64,000 bases of DNA from Bacillus sp. Marseille-P3661 (GCF_900240995.1 NZ_LT965953.1:1871018-1935017); one strand, 5' to 3'. Shown: positions 45,380-54,769, numbered from the stretch's first letter. Program-made: numbers and translations. The notes: a model not told the origin generated them from the letters alone.

Positions 45380-45398
45380 TTTATACTTCCTTTCTAAA

Positions 45399-45423
45399 GG
45401 AATCACAGGGACGGTTCTTACGA
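45399..45423 (+). repeat. GGGACGGTT dispersed repeat, copy 3
   Basis: GGAATCACAGGGACGGTTCT, then TACGA. It lies in the hutU-hutI gap. A partner ATCGTCCCT at 45462-45470 can pair with AGGGACGGT to give a hairpin inside the hut transcript. Confidence 0.6.
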
Positions 45424-45490
45424 TACTTAGTTGACTATTATAGTCCTATGAAAACAATCGTCCCTAAAAACATACTCGATGAATTTTCTT

Positions 45491-47152
45491 CTAATCTTCC
45501 ATCATCGGAATATTAATACCATGTTTCTTGGCTGCATTTTTAGCAAGTTCATAACCTGCATCAACATGGCGTACTATACCCATGCCAGGATCAGTTGTCA
45601 GTACTCTTTGTAAACGCTGTTCTGCCTCTTTTGTACCATCGGCAACGATAACCATTCCAGCATGTATAGAGTAACCCATTCCGACTCCGCCACCATGGTG
45701 GATGGAAACCCAGCTTGCACCACCTACACTATTGATCATTGCATTTAATAGCGGCCAATCGGCAACTGCATCGCTACCATCTAGCATTCCTTCTGTTTCA
45801 CGATTCGGAGATGCCACCGATCCAGAATCAAGATGATCCCGGCCAATTACAATCGGAGCCTTCAGCTCCCCACAAGCAACCATATCGTTGATAAATTTTC
45901 CAAATCTTGCCCTTTCACCGTAGCCTAACCAGCAAATCCGGGCTGGCAGTCCTTGAAATTGAATTTTTTCTTGAGCCATTTTAATCCACTTACATAAATG
46001 CTGATTCTCACTGAATTCGCGAAGAATTACTTCATCTGTTTTATAAATGTCTTCTGGATCACCAGATAGTGCGACCCAACGGAAGGGTCCTTTTCCTTCA
46101 CAAAATTGTGGACGAATATATGCTGGTACAAATCCGGGGAAATCAAACGCATTTTTTATTCCCTCATCTTTTGCGACTTGACGTATGTTGTTGCCATAAT
46201 CAAACGTAACAGCGCCACGTTCTTGCATTTTCAGCATGGCACGTACGTGGTGGGCAATGCTACTCTTTGAGTAAATTTCATATTTTTTAGGGTCTTGTTT
46301 TCTCAAGATTTTTGCTTCTTGTAATGTCATATTTAATGGAATATAGCCGTTAAGGGGGTCATGTGAAGAAGTTTGATCTGTTAATATATCGGGAGTGAAG
46401 CCTTTTTCTATCATTTTTGGAATAATTTCTGCTGCATTTCCTAATAAACCTATGGAAAGCGGCTTTTTTTCATGTTTTGCTGTGATTGCTATTTGTATAG
46501 CATCGTCTACACTTTTAGTCATTCTGTCCAAATATTTAGTATCAAGGCGTCGTTGGATTCTTGTTTGATCTACTTCAATCGCAATGCAAACACCGTCATT
46601 TAGTGTTATCGCTAATGGTTGGGCACCACCCATCCCACCAAGGCCTGAAGTTAATGTAATTGTTCCTTTTAAACTACCATTAAAATGCTGCCTTGCACAT
46701 TCCGCAAATGTTTCATACGTACCTTGAACAATTCCTTGACTTCCAATATAAATCCAACTTCCTGCAGTCATTTGTCCAAACATCATCAGACCTTTTTTAT
46801 CCAAGTCATGAAAATGATCCCAATTAGCCCATGCTGGAACTAAATTGGAGTTAGCTAGTAATACACGTGGAGCATCCTTATGGGTTTTGAAAACAACTAC
46901 AGGTTTCCCAGACTGTACAAGTAACGTTTCATCATTTTCTAACTCGAGAAGTGTTTTTGTAATAGCATCATAGCACTCCCAGTTTCGCGCTGCTTTCCCT
47001 ATTCCACCATATACAACAAGCTCTTCTGGACGTTCAGCTACCTCTTCGTTTAAATTATTCATTAACATCCGCAGTGCAGCTTCTTGAATCCAACCTTTTG
47101 CATGAAGCTCAGTTCCTTTGTACTGTTGAACTTTTCTTTTTGACTGACTCAT
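45491..47152 (-). CDS. hutU: Urocanate hydratase
   Basis: The enzyme hydrates urocanate to imidazolonepropionate with NAD as electrophile. The 553-residue length is typical. The NAD-contacting segments [15 protein letters not shown] and [16 protein letters not shown] are present, as are the conserved C-terminal [17 protein letters not shown] and [14 protein letters not shown]. The ATG at 47152 follows GAGGTGGGGTT. It is the first gene of the minus-strand hut operon and is divergent from the stalk-domain gene. Confidence 0.97.
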   Translation of the reverse strand: MSQSKRKVQQYKGTELHAKGWIQEAALRMLMNNLNEEVAERPEELVVYGGIGKAARNWECYDAITKTLLELENDETLLVQSGKPVVVFKTHKDAPRVLLANSNLVPAWANWDHFHDLDKKGLMMFGQMTAGSWIYIGSQGIVQGTYETFAECARQHFNGSLKGTITLTSGLGGMGGAQPLAITLNDGVCIAIEVDQTRIQRRLDTKYLDRMTKSVDDAIQIAITAKHEKKPLSIGLLGNAAEIIPKMIEKGFTPDILTDQTSSHDPLNGYIPLNMTLQEAKILRKQDPKKYEIYSKSSIAHHVRAMLKMQERGAVTFDYGNNIRQVAKDEGIKNAFDFPGFVPAYIRPQFCEGKGPFRWVALSGDPEDIYKTDEVILREFSENQHLCKWIKMAQEKIQFQGLPARICWLGYGERARFGKFINDMVACGELKAPIVIGRDHLDSGSVASPNRETEGMLDGSDAVADWPLLNAMINSVGGASWVSIHHGGGVGMGYSIHAGMVIVADGTKEAEQRLQRVLTTDPGMGIVRHVDAGYELAKNAAKKHGINIPMMED

Positions 47153-47375
47153 AACCCCACCTCACTAAAGGTTTGTTGTAGTAAATATATATGAGATAAA
47201 AATGGATTAAGACTGAGAAAACACCGGGGAATTGACTTTTGTTGAGAAGTTCCAAATAATATCCTCCAAGAAAATCCGAGAATACAAAACAATTTTAACA
47301 GAAAATGGAACTTTTTCACTTTCTTGACGACTAATAAATGTAGTTACAATTACAACATTAGAAGAGGTGAAGGTA

Positions 47376-48176
47376 TTGAAGAAAGCTTTTATTATAGGTC
47401 TATTAGTTGGTTCAATTGGCTTTGCGTCTATATCAAGTGCCGGAAACTTTGTTGAAAATATTACTGTTCATACTAAACCAATTACATTAAAAGAAAACGG
47501 AGAAGAAATTAAAATCGACAACATCAATAAAAATGGTATGTATTATAATGGTAAAGCGTGGGTTCCTTCAACGATGATTTACGAAGGTACCACATACGTA
47601 CCGATCCGTGTGGTAGCAGAAAGTTTCAGAAAAGAAGTTGTGTGGGATGGTGAAGATGGGAGCATTTCATTTAATGATTATGTTGGTACACCTCCAGCAC
47701 CAAAGACAAAGAAAATCCCTGTTCTTGTCGAAGGTATGACCGATATGAGGGATTCAACACTAAAAAGCAGCAATTTGGGCTATGACATGTATGTACTAAA
47801 TAACTTTACGTTAACTGCTGAGGAACCTTTCAAAGATGTATTAATGTCCAATTATGACAACAGTTTCTTTGTTCGAATCGAATTATTAGATAAAAATACT
47901 AATATAACAGATTATCGAAACCAACTAAAAGATAGTTTAGAAGGAAAAGTTCATGATTTAAATCCTGATCAAATTTTTGACGAGTTTTTCCATAGCGCTG
48001 ACTTTTATTTATTGCAAGAAACAAAAAATGGTGATTTACCGGTTTCAGTTATTCATCTAGTAAGAGATTATGGATCCCAAAAATTTAGATTTATGCTCCA
48101 TATGCCTTCTAAAGAAGCAGCGGAAGGCATTGGCCCTAGTTTTTGGGCGATGTTAAAAACCATTGAAGTTAAATAA
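47376..48176 (+). CDS. Secreted protein with copper amine oxidase N-terminal-like (stalk) domain
   Basis: The 266-residue protein has a signal peptide (MKKAFIIGLLVGSIGFASIS to about residue 22, ending SSA) and a short stalk/CAON-like domain in which YEGTTYVPIRVVAESFRKEV and VVWDGEDGSIS are the usual pattern. The remaining 150 residues are an extracellular domain I do not recognise. The TTG at 47376 with GAGGTG 6 bases upstream is preferred to the GTG at 47367, which overlaps that site. It is the only plus-strand gene here and is divergent from hutU. Stalk domains are often anchored in the cell wall. Confidence 0.8.
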   Translation: MKKAFIIGLLVGSIGFASISSAGNFVENITVHTKPITLKENGEEIKIDNINKNGMYYNGKAWVPSTMIYEGTTYVPIRVVAESFRKEVVWDGEDGSISFNDYVGTPPAPKTKKIPVLVEGMTDMRDSTLKSSNLGYDMYVLNNFTLTAEEPFKDVLMSNYDNSFFVRIELLDKNTNITDYRNQLKDSLEGKVHDLNPDQIFDEFFHSADFYLLQETKNGDLPVSVIHLVRDYGSQKFRFMLHMPSKEAAEGIGPSFWAMLKTIEVK

Positions 48177-48242
48177 CACGTCCGTTCAGAAATTCATCAT
48201 AGTGCTAAAATAAAAGATAAGTAAAAGCCTTCAGGAAATATT

Positions 48243-48279
48243 GGATTAGAGGAAAAACTGATCTCTAATCCTTTTTTAA
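48243..48279 (+). terminator. Terminator after stalk-domain gene
   Basis: GGATTAGAG and CTCTAATCC are followed by TTTTTT on the plus strand. Confidence 0.85.
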
Positions 48280-48320
48280 TTTTCCAAAAAAATGATTTTC
48301 AACGATATTTCGAAACCTAC

Positions 48321-48728
48321 TTACATCCCTTGGTCAAAACGCTTAGTTTGGTGTCCATATACAATAGCTTTATTTATGGCCTCTACAATTTCTCTTATTT
48401 CATGTTTATCTGGAAGTGCTAATACTTCGGATTCACCTGATGCAGAATCTATAAGAACCACATATTCTTTTTTTAAATATGCAATTAACAACATAACGGA
48501 AACAGCGATAAAACCTATACCAAATGCTGGTGCTATATCCATTGCTACAAACCCTAAAATCATAGAAATTGCAATCCAAATTAGCCTAATTTTATACCGT
48601 TTTTGTTCATAGGTACCAACTGATGTGATATTATTTGTTGCATATGTCTTGTTGCCAAAATAAATTCTAGCATTGGATACAAACATATCTTCTTCTATTG
48701 ATCCATAAAAGAATTTTTCATTTCCCAA
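48321..48728 (-). CDS. Small membrane protein, DUF6232-like
   Basis: The roughly 135-residue protein begins FYGSIEEDMFVSNARIYFGN, a stretch with KTYATNNITSVG that fits the DUF6232 family. Two membrane segments follow (about 48-90), then a cytoplasmic tail. Start is uncertain: GGAGGG is followed by a GTG at 48737 and TTG codons at 48734 and 48728; 48728 gives the best spacing. Function unknown. Confidence 0.65.
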   Translation of the reverse strand: MGNEKFFYGSIEEDMFVSNARIYFGNKTYATNNITSVGTYEQKRYKIRLIWIAISMILGFVAMDIAPAFGIGFIAVSVMLLIAYLKKEYVVLIDSASGESEVLALPDKHEIREIVEAINKAIVYGHQTKRFDQGM

Positions 48729-48822
48729 TTCCAACACCCTCCATACTTTTTTTTACAAGTATGGCCACTATTTTTAGAAAAATTTCCATCTCTGGAAAAG
48801 TAGCGAATATTTTTTCAAAAAT

Positions 48823-48855
48823 AAAAGGCAATCAGTTAAACTGTTGCCTTTTTTC
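48823..48855 (-). terminator. Terminator of the 55-residue protein gene
   Basis: GGCAACAGTTTAACTGATTGCC forms a hairpin followed by TTTTATTTTTG on the minus strand. Confidence 0.7.
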
Positions 48856-48871
48856 GTAATTATATTTTACA

Positions 48872-49039
48872 TCAACTTTTTGTTTCATTTATTTCATTTT
48901 TAGTATGTTCAGGAAGCGGATCCACCTTACTGGATGTGGGTAGAACTTCATATGCTTTATTCGTTGACCAAATTGTCAAACCAATTACTAAACAAACTAT
49001 AATACCACTAAAAATCATAACAACCGTAAAACTAGACAT
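48872..49039 (-). CDS. 55-residue single-TM small protein, YtzI-like
   Basis: The ATG at 49039 follows GAGGTG at 9 bases. The product has one membrane segment (TVVMIFSGIIVCLVIGLTIW), then STNKAYEVLPTSSKVDPLP and an acidic tail. The layout of a short membrane segment followed by NKAY...VDPLP is that of the YtzI family of Bacillus, as I recall it. Its own terminator at 48823 supports it being a gene. Function unknown. The stretch 49040-49312 has no gene. Confidence 0.6.
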   Translation of the reverse strand: MSSFTVVMIFSGIIVCLVIGLTIWSTNKAYEVLPTSSKVDPLPEHTKNEINETKS

Positions 49040-49312
49040 ATCATTACACACCTCTTTTTTTTAATTAATATTATATTTTCATATGTCTCATTAATTTGCA
49101 AACTACAAGCTTAGGTTATTATTAAAATAGTATTTTAGTATAAGCTGGCTATTTTACGTTTCTTTGAACTATTTTACATAACAATGTAGAAAATAACCAC
49201 ATCCAATTATTAACTTATTTTCCCATCCACTTAACCTCCAAATAGTCCTGCATGGCGCTATCCAATTCAGTATGTCTAAACATCTTATCTCAGTTACAGT
49301 AGTATATAAATG

Positions 49313-49348
49313 AAAAGGTCTGATGAACGAAATCCATCAGACTTTTTC
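49313..49348. terminator. Terminator after pirin gene
   Basis: GTCTGATG and CATCAGAC with a 9-base loop and flanking AAAA / TTTTT. It lies directly after the pirin stop at 49358. Confidence 0.75.
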
Positions 49349-49357
49349 ATAAATCCA

Positions 49358-50059
49358 TTATACAGCTTTTTTCATTTCTATAATTAAAATATGCGATGTT
49401 TTTACAGCCTTAATAGTCAGCTCCTCTTCAACAATCTCCATTCCATCTCGATCAGATAGTTCTATATCATTAATGGCTGAAGTTCCTTCAATTTGTACTA
49501 AATAGGCCTGTCTTCCCTCTTTGACTGGGAAACTTATTTCTTTTCCTTGTTCCAATTCTAATGAATAAATGTTAGCATCTTGATGAATTTTAATCGGAGC
49601 AGCACCTTCTTTTCCTGATACCATATGCAGCCAATTATTCTTTCTGTCATCCCAATTGAATCCAAAATCTCCATAGTTTGGTGTATGACCATACTTGTCT
49701 GGCAAAATCCAAATTTGTAAAAACCTTAAAGTTTCTTCTCCTAAATTATACTCACTATGAAGTACACCAGTACCCGCACTCATATATTGAACCTGTCCGC
49801 GTGTTACAGTTTTTTTATTGCCCATATTATCCCCATGTGTCAACTCACCATTTACTACGTAGGATATGATCTCCATATTTTGATGAGGATGTTTTCCAAA
49901 TCCAGTGGTAGGATTAACTAAATCATCGTTGATTACTCGTAAAACGCCAAACTGAATATTGTCCGGATTATAATATTCTGCAAATGAAAAATGAAATTTA
50001 CTTTTTAACCATCCAAGATTACTAGAACCCATATTATTACTGTTGAGCTTTTTTAACAT
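49358..50059 (-). CDS. Pirin-family protein (quercetinase-like cupin)
   Basis: The 233-residue bicupin has the pirin metal motif GFGKHPHQNMEIISYVVNGE, with H-x-H and glutamate ligands and a downstream HSEY histidine. E. coli YhhW and human pirin of this group show quercetin 2,3-dioxygenase activity and affect redox stress responses. The ATG at 50059 follows GGAGA at 7 bases. Two MhqR-like palindromes lie upstream, so quinone or redox-stress induction is likely. Confidence 0.88.
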   Translation of the reverse strand: MLKKLNSNNMGSSNLGWLKSKFHFSFAEYYNPDNIQFGVLRVINDDLVNPTTGFGKHPHQNMEIISYVVNGELTHGDNMGNKKTVTRGQVQYMSAGTGVLHSEYNLGEETLRFLQIWILPDKYGHTPNYGDFGFNWDDRKNNWLHMVSGKEGAAPIKIHQDANIYSLELEQGKEISFPVKEGRQAYLVQIEGTSAINDIELSDRDGMEIVEEELTIKAVKTSHILIIEMKKAV

Positions 50060-50190
50060 CCTATTCTCTCCAATCTAATCAAATGAATTAAGGGAAGAAT
50101 TTACCCTATTATTTTCTCTATTAAACCATGTAGTGATACCGACAAAAAAAGAGTCCAAAAACAGATTAAATAAAATCGTTAACTGATATA

Positions 50191-50207
50191 TTATCAATTC
50201 GAGATAA
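50191..50207. promoter_or_regulatory. MhqR-like box 1 upstream of pirin
   Basis: TTATCAATTCGAGATAA keeps the right half of the B. subtilis MhqR box (ATCTCGAATTCGAGAT) exactly, with a weaker left half. It is 132 bases before the pirin start. Confidence 0.45.
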
Positions 50208-50360
50208 CTCACCGGAATAATTAAGGAACTAAGCTTGATGATAGAACCACACTCGCTTGAGGTCTTTTACATAGTTTAGTTTCAATTGTAACGCTCTAAT
50301 CGATCAACAAAAACGAACTGTATATTTTTCGAATAATTCTATTTGCAATTCCTTATGCTT

Positions 50361-50380
50361 TTATCTCAGTTTCGAGATAA
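50361..50380. promoter_or_regulatory. MhqR-like box 2 upstream of pirin
   Basis: TTATCTCAGTTTCGAGATAA has perfect 7-bp arms and fits the MhqR box except in its centre. The stretch 50060-50465 holds no gene. Confidence 0.45.
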
Positions 50381-50465
50381 TTATAAACATATTATTTTGC
50401 AATGTCAACTAAGTTCTGAAATATTATCTTAACGACAAAAAAGCTCCCACAGCAATCCAAATAAA

Positions 50466-50495
50466 CAAAAAACGATTGTTCATACAAACAATCGC
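50466..50495 (-). terminator. Terminator after decayed gene
   Basis: CGATTGTT and AACAATCG with a 6-base loop, and TTTTTTGTTT on the minus strand. It follows the remnant at 50511 and probably ends the permease transcript. Confidence 0.75.
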
Positions 50496-50510
50496 TTCAA
50501 ACTTTTTTTA

Positions 50511-50668
50511 CTATACTTTAGAATTAGTCATTCCATCACCAAATGGAATCAACAAAGATTCTAATTGAGGATGATTGGCAACTGTATCAATAAATCATTC
50601 CACTCTATATGCATATCATGTGCAATTGTAAATTGTACCTTATGCTGATAGAATATGCCTGTCACAAA
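50511..50668 (-). pseudogene. Frameshifted C-terminal remnant, methyltransferase-like
   Basis: Downstream of the permease gene, two frames join into one plausible protein end: FYQHKVQFTIAHDMHIEWND in one frame and VANHPQLESLLIPFGDGMTN in the other. The switch is at about 50590. There is no start codon in context. The ending resembles small SAM-dependent O-methyltransferases (HPQ...IPxGDGM); this identification is weak. The upstream part of the gene is gone. Confidence 0.45.
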
Positions 50669-50689
50669 CTATTTACTTAATAGCCATTC

Positions 50690-51991
50690 CTAATTTCGTA
50701 ATTCAATTTTTTCATATACTCTCCAATTGACTATTTTTTCTAAAATAATCGAAATCATAACTCCCATAATCAAACCATTTGCAAAAAAAGGTTGAATCAG
50801 GATAGGCAGATTCGTAAATACAGTTGGAGAAATATTCATTAAACACATCCCTGTTAACACAGGTACCGCTAAACGAAAAATAGTATTTGAATTAAAAGTT
50901 TTTCCATTCAAGCTGCCAAAGGCTGTGCCAAATAACTGTAGATAGGCAACAAACAAAACGGCATTCCCCACTGAAATAGGCATTGTTACAAGAAATGAAC
51001 CGAATACAGGTATTAGGCCCATTATTGATAATAAACATCCACCTATGATAAAAGGCATACGTTCGAATATTCTTGTGCTCTGCAAGAATCCAATCGAAGA
51101 CGTGAATGGTGTATAAGGTACCAATCCGAACCCAGAACCTAACGCAGTAAAAAACGTAGTAACAAATATTGAATTTCTAATACGTTTATTAGAACTCTCT
51201 TCTTTTAAGAGATTTCCTCCTTCTTGAATAGAAACCATAGTATTACTTAAATTTAAAAGCACAGTTAAACACGTTACAATCACAATCCCGTATTCAAAAT
51301 TTGGTTGTCCTAATGGAAATAATGAAAAGCTAGATTCTATAGCCTGTCCAACCTTTTGGGTACCATCAGAGAAAAAAAGTTCATAAAATACCCAACCAAT
51401 TACTAAGCCAATCAATATAGAAAAATTACTTATGTTTTTACTTCCTTTTAACTTTAAAGCCATGACTAGAACTACTACTCCAATTGAAAATATACTTATC
51501 GGAACGTCGATTGTACCCTGCTCTGTTAAAGGAATCATTCCTTTAAAAAAGATAAAGATTAGCTGAAAGGTTAATAGAAAAAGGTATACAGTCATCACCA
51601 TAGGGGTAAACACTGTTCGTAATAGATTTATTCCATTACATACCGCCAAGATAAACATAATCAAACAGGCAATTAAGATCCCTGTTGTGATGCCTCCACC
51701 AATTACTGATAGACTCATTCCCATTGAAGAGGCGGACAGTCCTAAATTTAAGATCACGCCCCATAATAGACCCGAATGCCCCTCCATTAAAGGGAACCTA
51801 TGACCTGCCCATCCCTGAAACATACAGGCCAAGCCAGTAAAAATAAAAGAGCTTCTCAGCATCATTTCAGTTGTCTCAGGACTTATTTCGAACACATTTG
51901 CAATTGAGATTGGAACAACGACTGTATTAGCAAAAATAAATAATAGCCATTGTACAGATGAAAACATTGTCAATGATACATGCTTGTTCAT
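50690..51991 (-). CDS. NCS2 nucleobase permease (YwdJ-like)
   Basis: The 433-residue protein with 12-14 membrane segments belongs to the nucleobase:cation symporter-2 (xanthine/uracil) family. Typical blocks are FQGWAGHRFPLMEGHSGLLW in TM3, SNTMVSIQEGG and GLVPYTPFTSSIGFLQSTRI near TM10. It resembles the divergent B. subtilis YwdJ more than PbuX or UraA. The ATG at 51991 has only a modest site (AAGTGG). No purine riboswitch is visible upstream. The substrate (purine or pyrimidine) is open. Confidence 0.85.
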   Translation of the reverse strand: MNKHVSLTMFSSVQWLLFIFANTVVVPISIANVFEISPETTEMMLRSSFIFTGLACMFQGWAGHRFPLMEGHSGLLWGVILNLGLSASSMGMSLSVIGGGITTGILIACLIMFILAVCNGINLLRTVFTPMVMTVYLFLLTFQLIFIFFKGMIPLTEQGTIDVPISIFSIGVVVLVMALKLKGSKNISNFSILIGLVIGWVFYELFFSDGTQKVGQAIESSFSLFPLGQPNFEYGIVIVTCLTVLLNLSNTMVSIQEGGNLLKEESSNKRIRNSIFVTTFFTALGSGFGLVPYTPFTSSIGFLQSTRIFERMPFIIGGCLLSIMGLIPVFGSFLVTMPISVGNAVLFVAYLQLFGTAFGSLNGKTFNSNTIFRLAVPVLTGMCLMNISPTVFTNLPILIQPFFANGLIMGVMISIILEKIVNWRVYEKIELRN

Positions 51992-52150
51992 ATTAATACA
52001 CCACTTTCTAATCTATGCATTGAACCCAACATAATACTAGTAATAATTATAGTATATTTAATAAGTTATATCATATTTTCATAGACTATGGATTAAAAAT
52101 ATTATTTTATAATCTTCACTTTCTAAATGAGCTTTTATACATCCTAGATA

Positions 52151-52196
52151 AAAATACCCTATAGTAGAGTATCTTAATGTCTCTTCTATAGGGTAA
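52151..52196 (-). terminator. Terminator after penicillin-binding protein gene
   Basis: ACCCTATAG..AGAG and CTCT..CTATAGGGT are followed by ATTTTTATC on the minus strand, about 120 bases beyond the stop at 52321. I see no gene in the surrounding 51992-52320. Confidence 0.7.
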
Positions 52197-52320
52197 GAAT
52201 TAATAATTTAATATTGTAGTTATTATATAATCTAAAAACCTACTGAATGGCACTAGTTAGCGGATTGTGTAACCTAAACCTAAATCATGAGAGAGGATAA
52301 GCTCTGAGAAATGTTATACC

Positions 52321-54522
52321 TCAATCATCATCCCTTCCTTTATCTCTTCCTTTTCCTTTATCTTTATCTTTATCTTTATCTTTATCTTTATCTTTTTCTC
52401 TTTCTTTCCACTTTCCTTGTTTATATTTTTCCATAAGTTTTTCTAATCCTTTAGCATTTTTCCTATCATCTTTTGAGTCTATTTTTTCATTAAAAATGCT
52501 TGGGATTATCGGCACTTCTGCGGAATCAACACCTTTTATATAGAGTTCATTATTGAAACTATAAACACTGCTTGGTTGTGCGAAATTGGATGTATCTGTT
52601 CCGAATGTTTCCATCATCGTTTTAAACATATGATGTGAAATTTTCGTCGTATTACTTGACATATAATTACCTGTACCATTTTGTGAATAACCGGTCCAAA
52701 CAGCCATAGTATATTGTGGTGTATAACCTACGAACCAGCTATCGTTTGTCGCATTATCTGGGTAGCCAAATTTAGACTTCGTACTTTCATCAAAATTGGT
52801 TGTCCCGGTTTTTCCAGCTACATCTAGGCTAGGTACGTTAGCTGTTTTTCCTGTGCCTTCATCGACAACAGTGCGCAGCATATCCGTCACCATATAAGCG
52901 GTGTAATCTTCCATCACTCGTTTAGGTTGCTTAGCAAAATTGATTTCTCTTCCGTCCGGAAAAACAACTTTTTGAACAAAACGTGGTTGATTGTAGACTC
53001 CGCCATTGCCAAAAGCGCTGTAAGCCCCAGCCATGGCTAAAGGATTAACGCTGTTACTTCCTATCGAATATGATTCATATACCTTGTTATTTGAATAAGA
53101 AATACCGAGCTGTTCTGAAAACGCCTTAGCCTTTTCCATCCCAACCTCTCTTAATGTAAGGAGAGCTGGAATATTATATGAGTATTGTAGCGCTTTTCGT
53201 ATTGTCAAGATACCATGATATTTATGATCCCAGTTCGAGATAGATTCACCAGTTGAATATGTTGTTTGTTGGTCATGAATTAAATGGCCGGTAGACCATT
53301 TTAAATGCTCAATTGCTGGACCATAATCAAAAATCGGCTTAAAGGTTGAGCCAGGTTGACGTTGCATATCAATCGCAAAGTTGTTTCCCAAAAACTCTGC
53401 TTCATAGTCATTTCTACCGCTACCCACAGCCCTAACTTCACCATTTTGGGTATCTAAAAAGATAAACGCCCCCTGAAAGTTCTCATCTGGGTAGGTAATG
53501 ATTTCATTTGTGTTCAACATTTTTTCTGCAAACTCCTGCGCTTCGGGATCCATTGTTGTATAAATCTTTAATCCATCTTTGCTAACATCAACATCATTCA
53601 CAATTTTCATAACCTCTTTTACCGCGGCATCTAAAAACGATTCAAAAGGCATACCTTGCAAGCCCTTTTGTTGTACCAGGCCTTCTGTAACTGGGACTTG
53701 TTTAGCTGTCTCCATTTGCTCTTCTGTTATATAACCATGTCTATTCATCAAACTAAGGACTGTATTCCGTCGTTTGGTAGCTGATTCGATGTTCTCCGGT
53801 TTGGTCGGATCATAATTATTTGGACTTTGTGTCAATCCAGCGATCATGGCCGCTTGCGCAAGGGTCAACTTATTTAAATTTTCTACATCAAGACCATAGT
53901 AATTCTTCGCAGCAGCCGCTACTCCATAAGAACGATTACCAAGATATATTTTATTTAAATACATCATTAATATATCCTGTTTGGAGTACTCCTTCTCCAA
54001 CTCATGCGCCAAGTCCCATTCTTGTATTTTTCGTTTAATAGTTTTTTCTGGTGTTAAAAATGAGTTTTTTATTACTTGTTGTGTGATGGTACTGCCACCT
54101 TGTGACCCAAAGTCACCTGTAATATTTACAAAGATCGCTTTGGCAGTCCTTTTTATGTCAATACCGTTATGGTCATAAAATCGGGAATCTTCCGTGGCTA
54201 TAAACGCTTGTTCCAACAAAGTTGGGAGCTGGTCATACGAAATTTTCGTTCGCTTTTCTTTGCCATATTCATAGATGAAGTTTCCATTCATATCATAAAA
54301 TTTTGTTGACAACGGATCCACCAGTTTAGCAGAATCTAATTCAGGTGAGCTACTAATAATAGAAGCAAACGTAATTGCCCCCGCTCCAGTTGATAGTAGC
54401 CCCACCACCAAACAAACAATTATTAATTTTTTTAACAAGGACCCTTTTTTAGGTACTTTATTTGGGCTGGATTTTTCGGCTTGTTTTCGTTCTTTACGAT
54501 ATTTATAAGTTTCTCCTGACAT
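52321..54522 (-). CDS. Class A penicillin-binding protein (PBP1A type)
   Basis: This membrane enzyme polymerises and cross-links peptidoglycan. The N-terminus is cytoplasmic and basic, with one membrane anchor at about residues 30-52. The GT51 glycosyltransferase domain shows EDSRFYDHNGIDI (catalytic Glu) and GGSTITQQVIKNSFLT. The transpeptidase domain shows the catalytic Ser-x-x-Lys in GSTFKPI, the SYN motif and KTGTTN. The C-terminal 35 residues are a Lys/Asp tail encoded by a hexanucleotide repeat. The ATG lies 8 bases after GGGAGA. It is not next to recU, as ponA usually is, so it may be an additional class A enzyme. Confidence 0.95.
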   Translation of the reverse strand: MSGETYKYRKERKQAEKSSPNKVPKKGSLLKKLIIVCLVVGLLSTGAGAITFASIISSSPELDSAKLVDPLSTKFYDMNGNFIYEYGKEKRTKISYDQLPTLLEQAFIATEDSRFYDHNGIDIKRTAKAIFVNITGDFGSQGGSTITQQVIKNSFLTPEKTIKRKIQEWDLAHELEKEYSKQDILMMYLNKIYLGNRSYGVAAAAKNYYGLDVENLNKLTLAQAAMIAGLTQSPNNYDPTKPENIESATKRRNTVLSLMNRHGYITEEQMETAKQVPVTEGLVQQKGLQGMPFESFLDAAVKEVMKIVNDVDVSKDGLKIYTTMDPEAQEFAEKMLNTNEIITYPDENFQGAFIFLDTQNGEVRAVGSGRNDYEAEFLGNNFAIDMQRQPGSTFKPIFDYGPAIEHLKWSTGHLIHDQQTTYSTGESISNWDHKYHGILTIRKALQYSYNIPALLTLREVGMEKAKAFSEQLGISYSNNKVYESYSIGSNSVNPLAMAGAYSAFGNGGVYNQPRFVQKVVFPDGREINFAKQPKRVMEDYTAYMVTDMLRTVVDEGTGKTANVPSLDVAGKTGTTNFDESTKSKFGYPDNATNDSWFVGYTPQYTMAVWTGYSQNGTGNYMSSNTTKISHHMFKTMMETFGTDTSNFAQPSSVYSFNNELYIKGVDSAEVPIIPSIFNEKIDSKDDRKNAKGLEKLMEKYKQGKWKEREKDKDKDKDKDKDKGKGRDKGRDDD
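52356..52391. repeat. Hexanucleotide repeat in PBP tail
   Basis: Six tandem CTTTAT units (AAAGAT on the coding strand) encode alternating Lys-Asp. Changes in unit number keep the frame, so the charged tail can change length. Confidence 0.85.
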
Positions 54523-54617
54523 TCATCTTCTCTCCCGTATTAAGTTACTCAAGGTTGAATTCAAAAAAAGATATTACATATATACATTCGTTAGAAGAAA
54601 TATCTTTATGGGGGGGT

Positions 54618-54689
54618 ATGGCAAAACATTTCGAAGAAAACAAACCATCAACTGATAAAATATCCTACAGTTTCATTCTTTATCAATGA
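54618..54689 (+). CDS. Very short possible gene (23 residues)
   Basis: An ATG directly after GGGGGGGT starts MAKHFEENKPSTDKISYSF and ends after 23 codons. The site is almost too close, and no promoter or terminator is evident. It could be chance. Confidence 0.2.
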   Translation: MAKHFEENKPSTDKISYSFILYQ

Positions 54690-54698
54690 CCAAACTAA

Positions 54699-54753
54699 CA
54701 AAAATGGCTCGAATCTCTTGTGACTGTATATCACAAATTGACTCGAACCATTC
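54699..54753 (-). terminator. Terminator after Rieske flavoprotein gene
   Basis: AATGGTTCGA..TTGTGA and TCACA..TCGAGCCATT pair, with TTTTTG on the minus strand, directly after the stop at 54770. Confidence 0.75.
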
Positions 54754-54769
54754 ATATGCTACGTAAAAG

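Noticed and set aside
47291-47309. CodY-box-like AATTTTAACAGAAAATGG upstream of hutU
   Set aside because: It has about five mismatches to AATTTTCWGAAAATT, too weak to claim in AT-rich DNA, although hut is CodY-controlled in B. subtilis.
47324-47350. TTGACG ... TACAAT promoter for the stalk-domain gene
   Set aside because: The spacer is only 15 bases, so I did not list it as a promoter.
51992-52150. Purine riboswitch before the NCS2 permease
   Set aside because: I looked for the conserved junction bases and loop pairs and did not find them.
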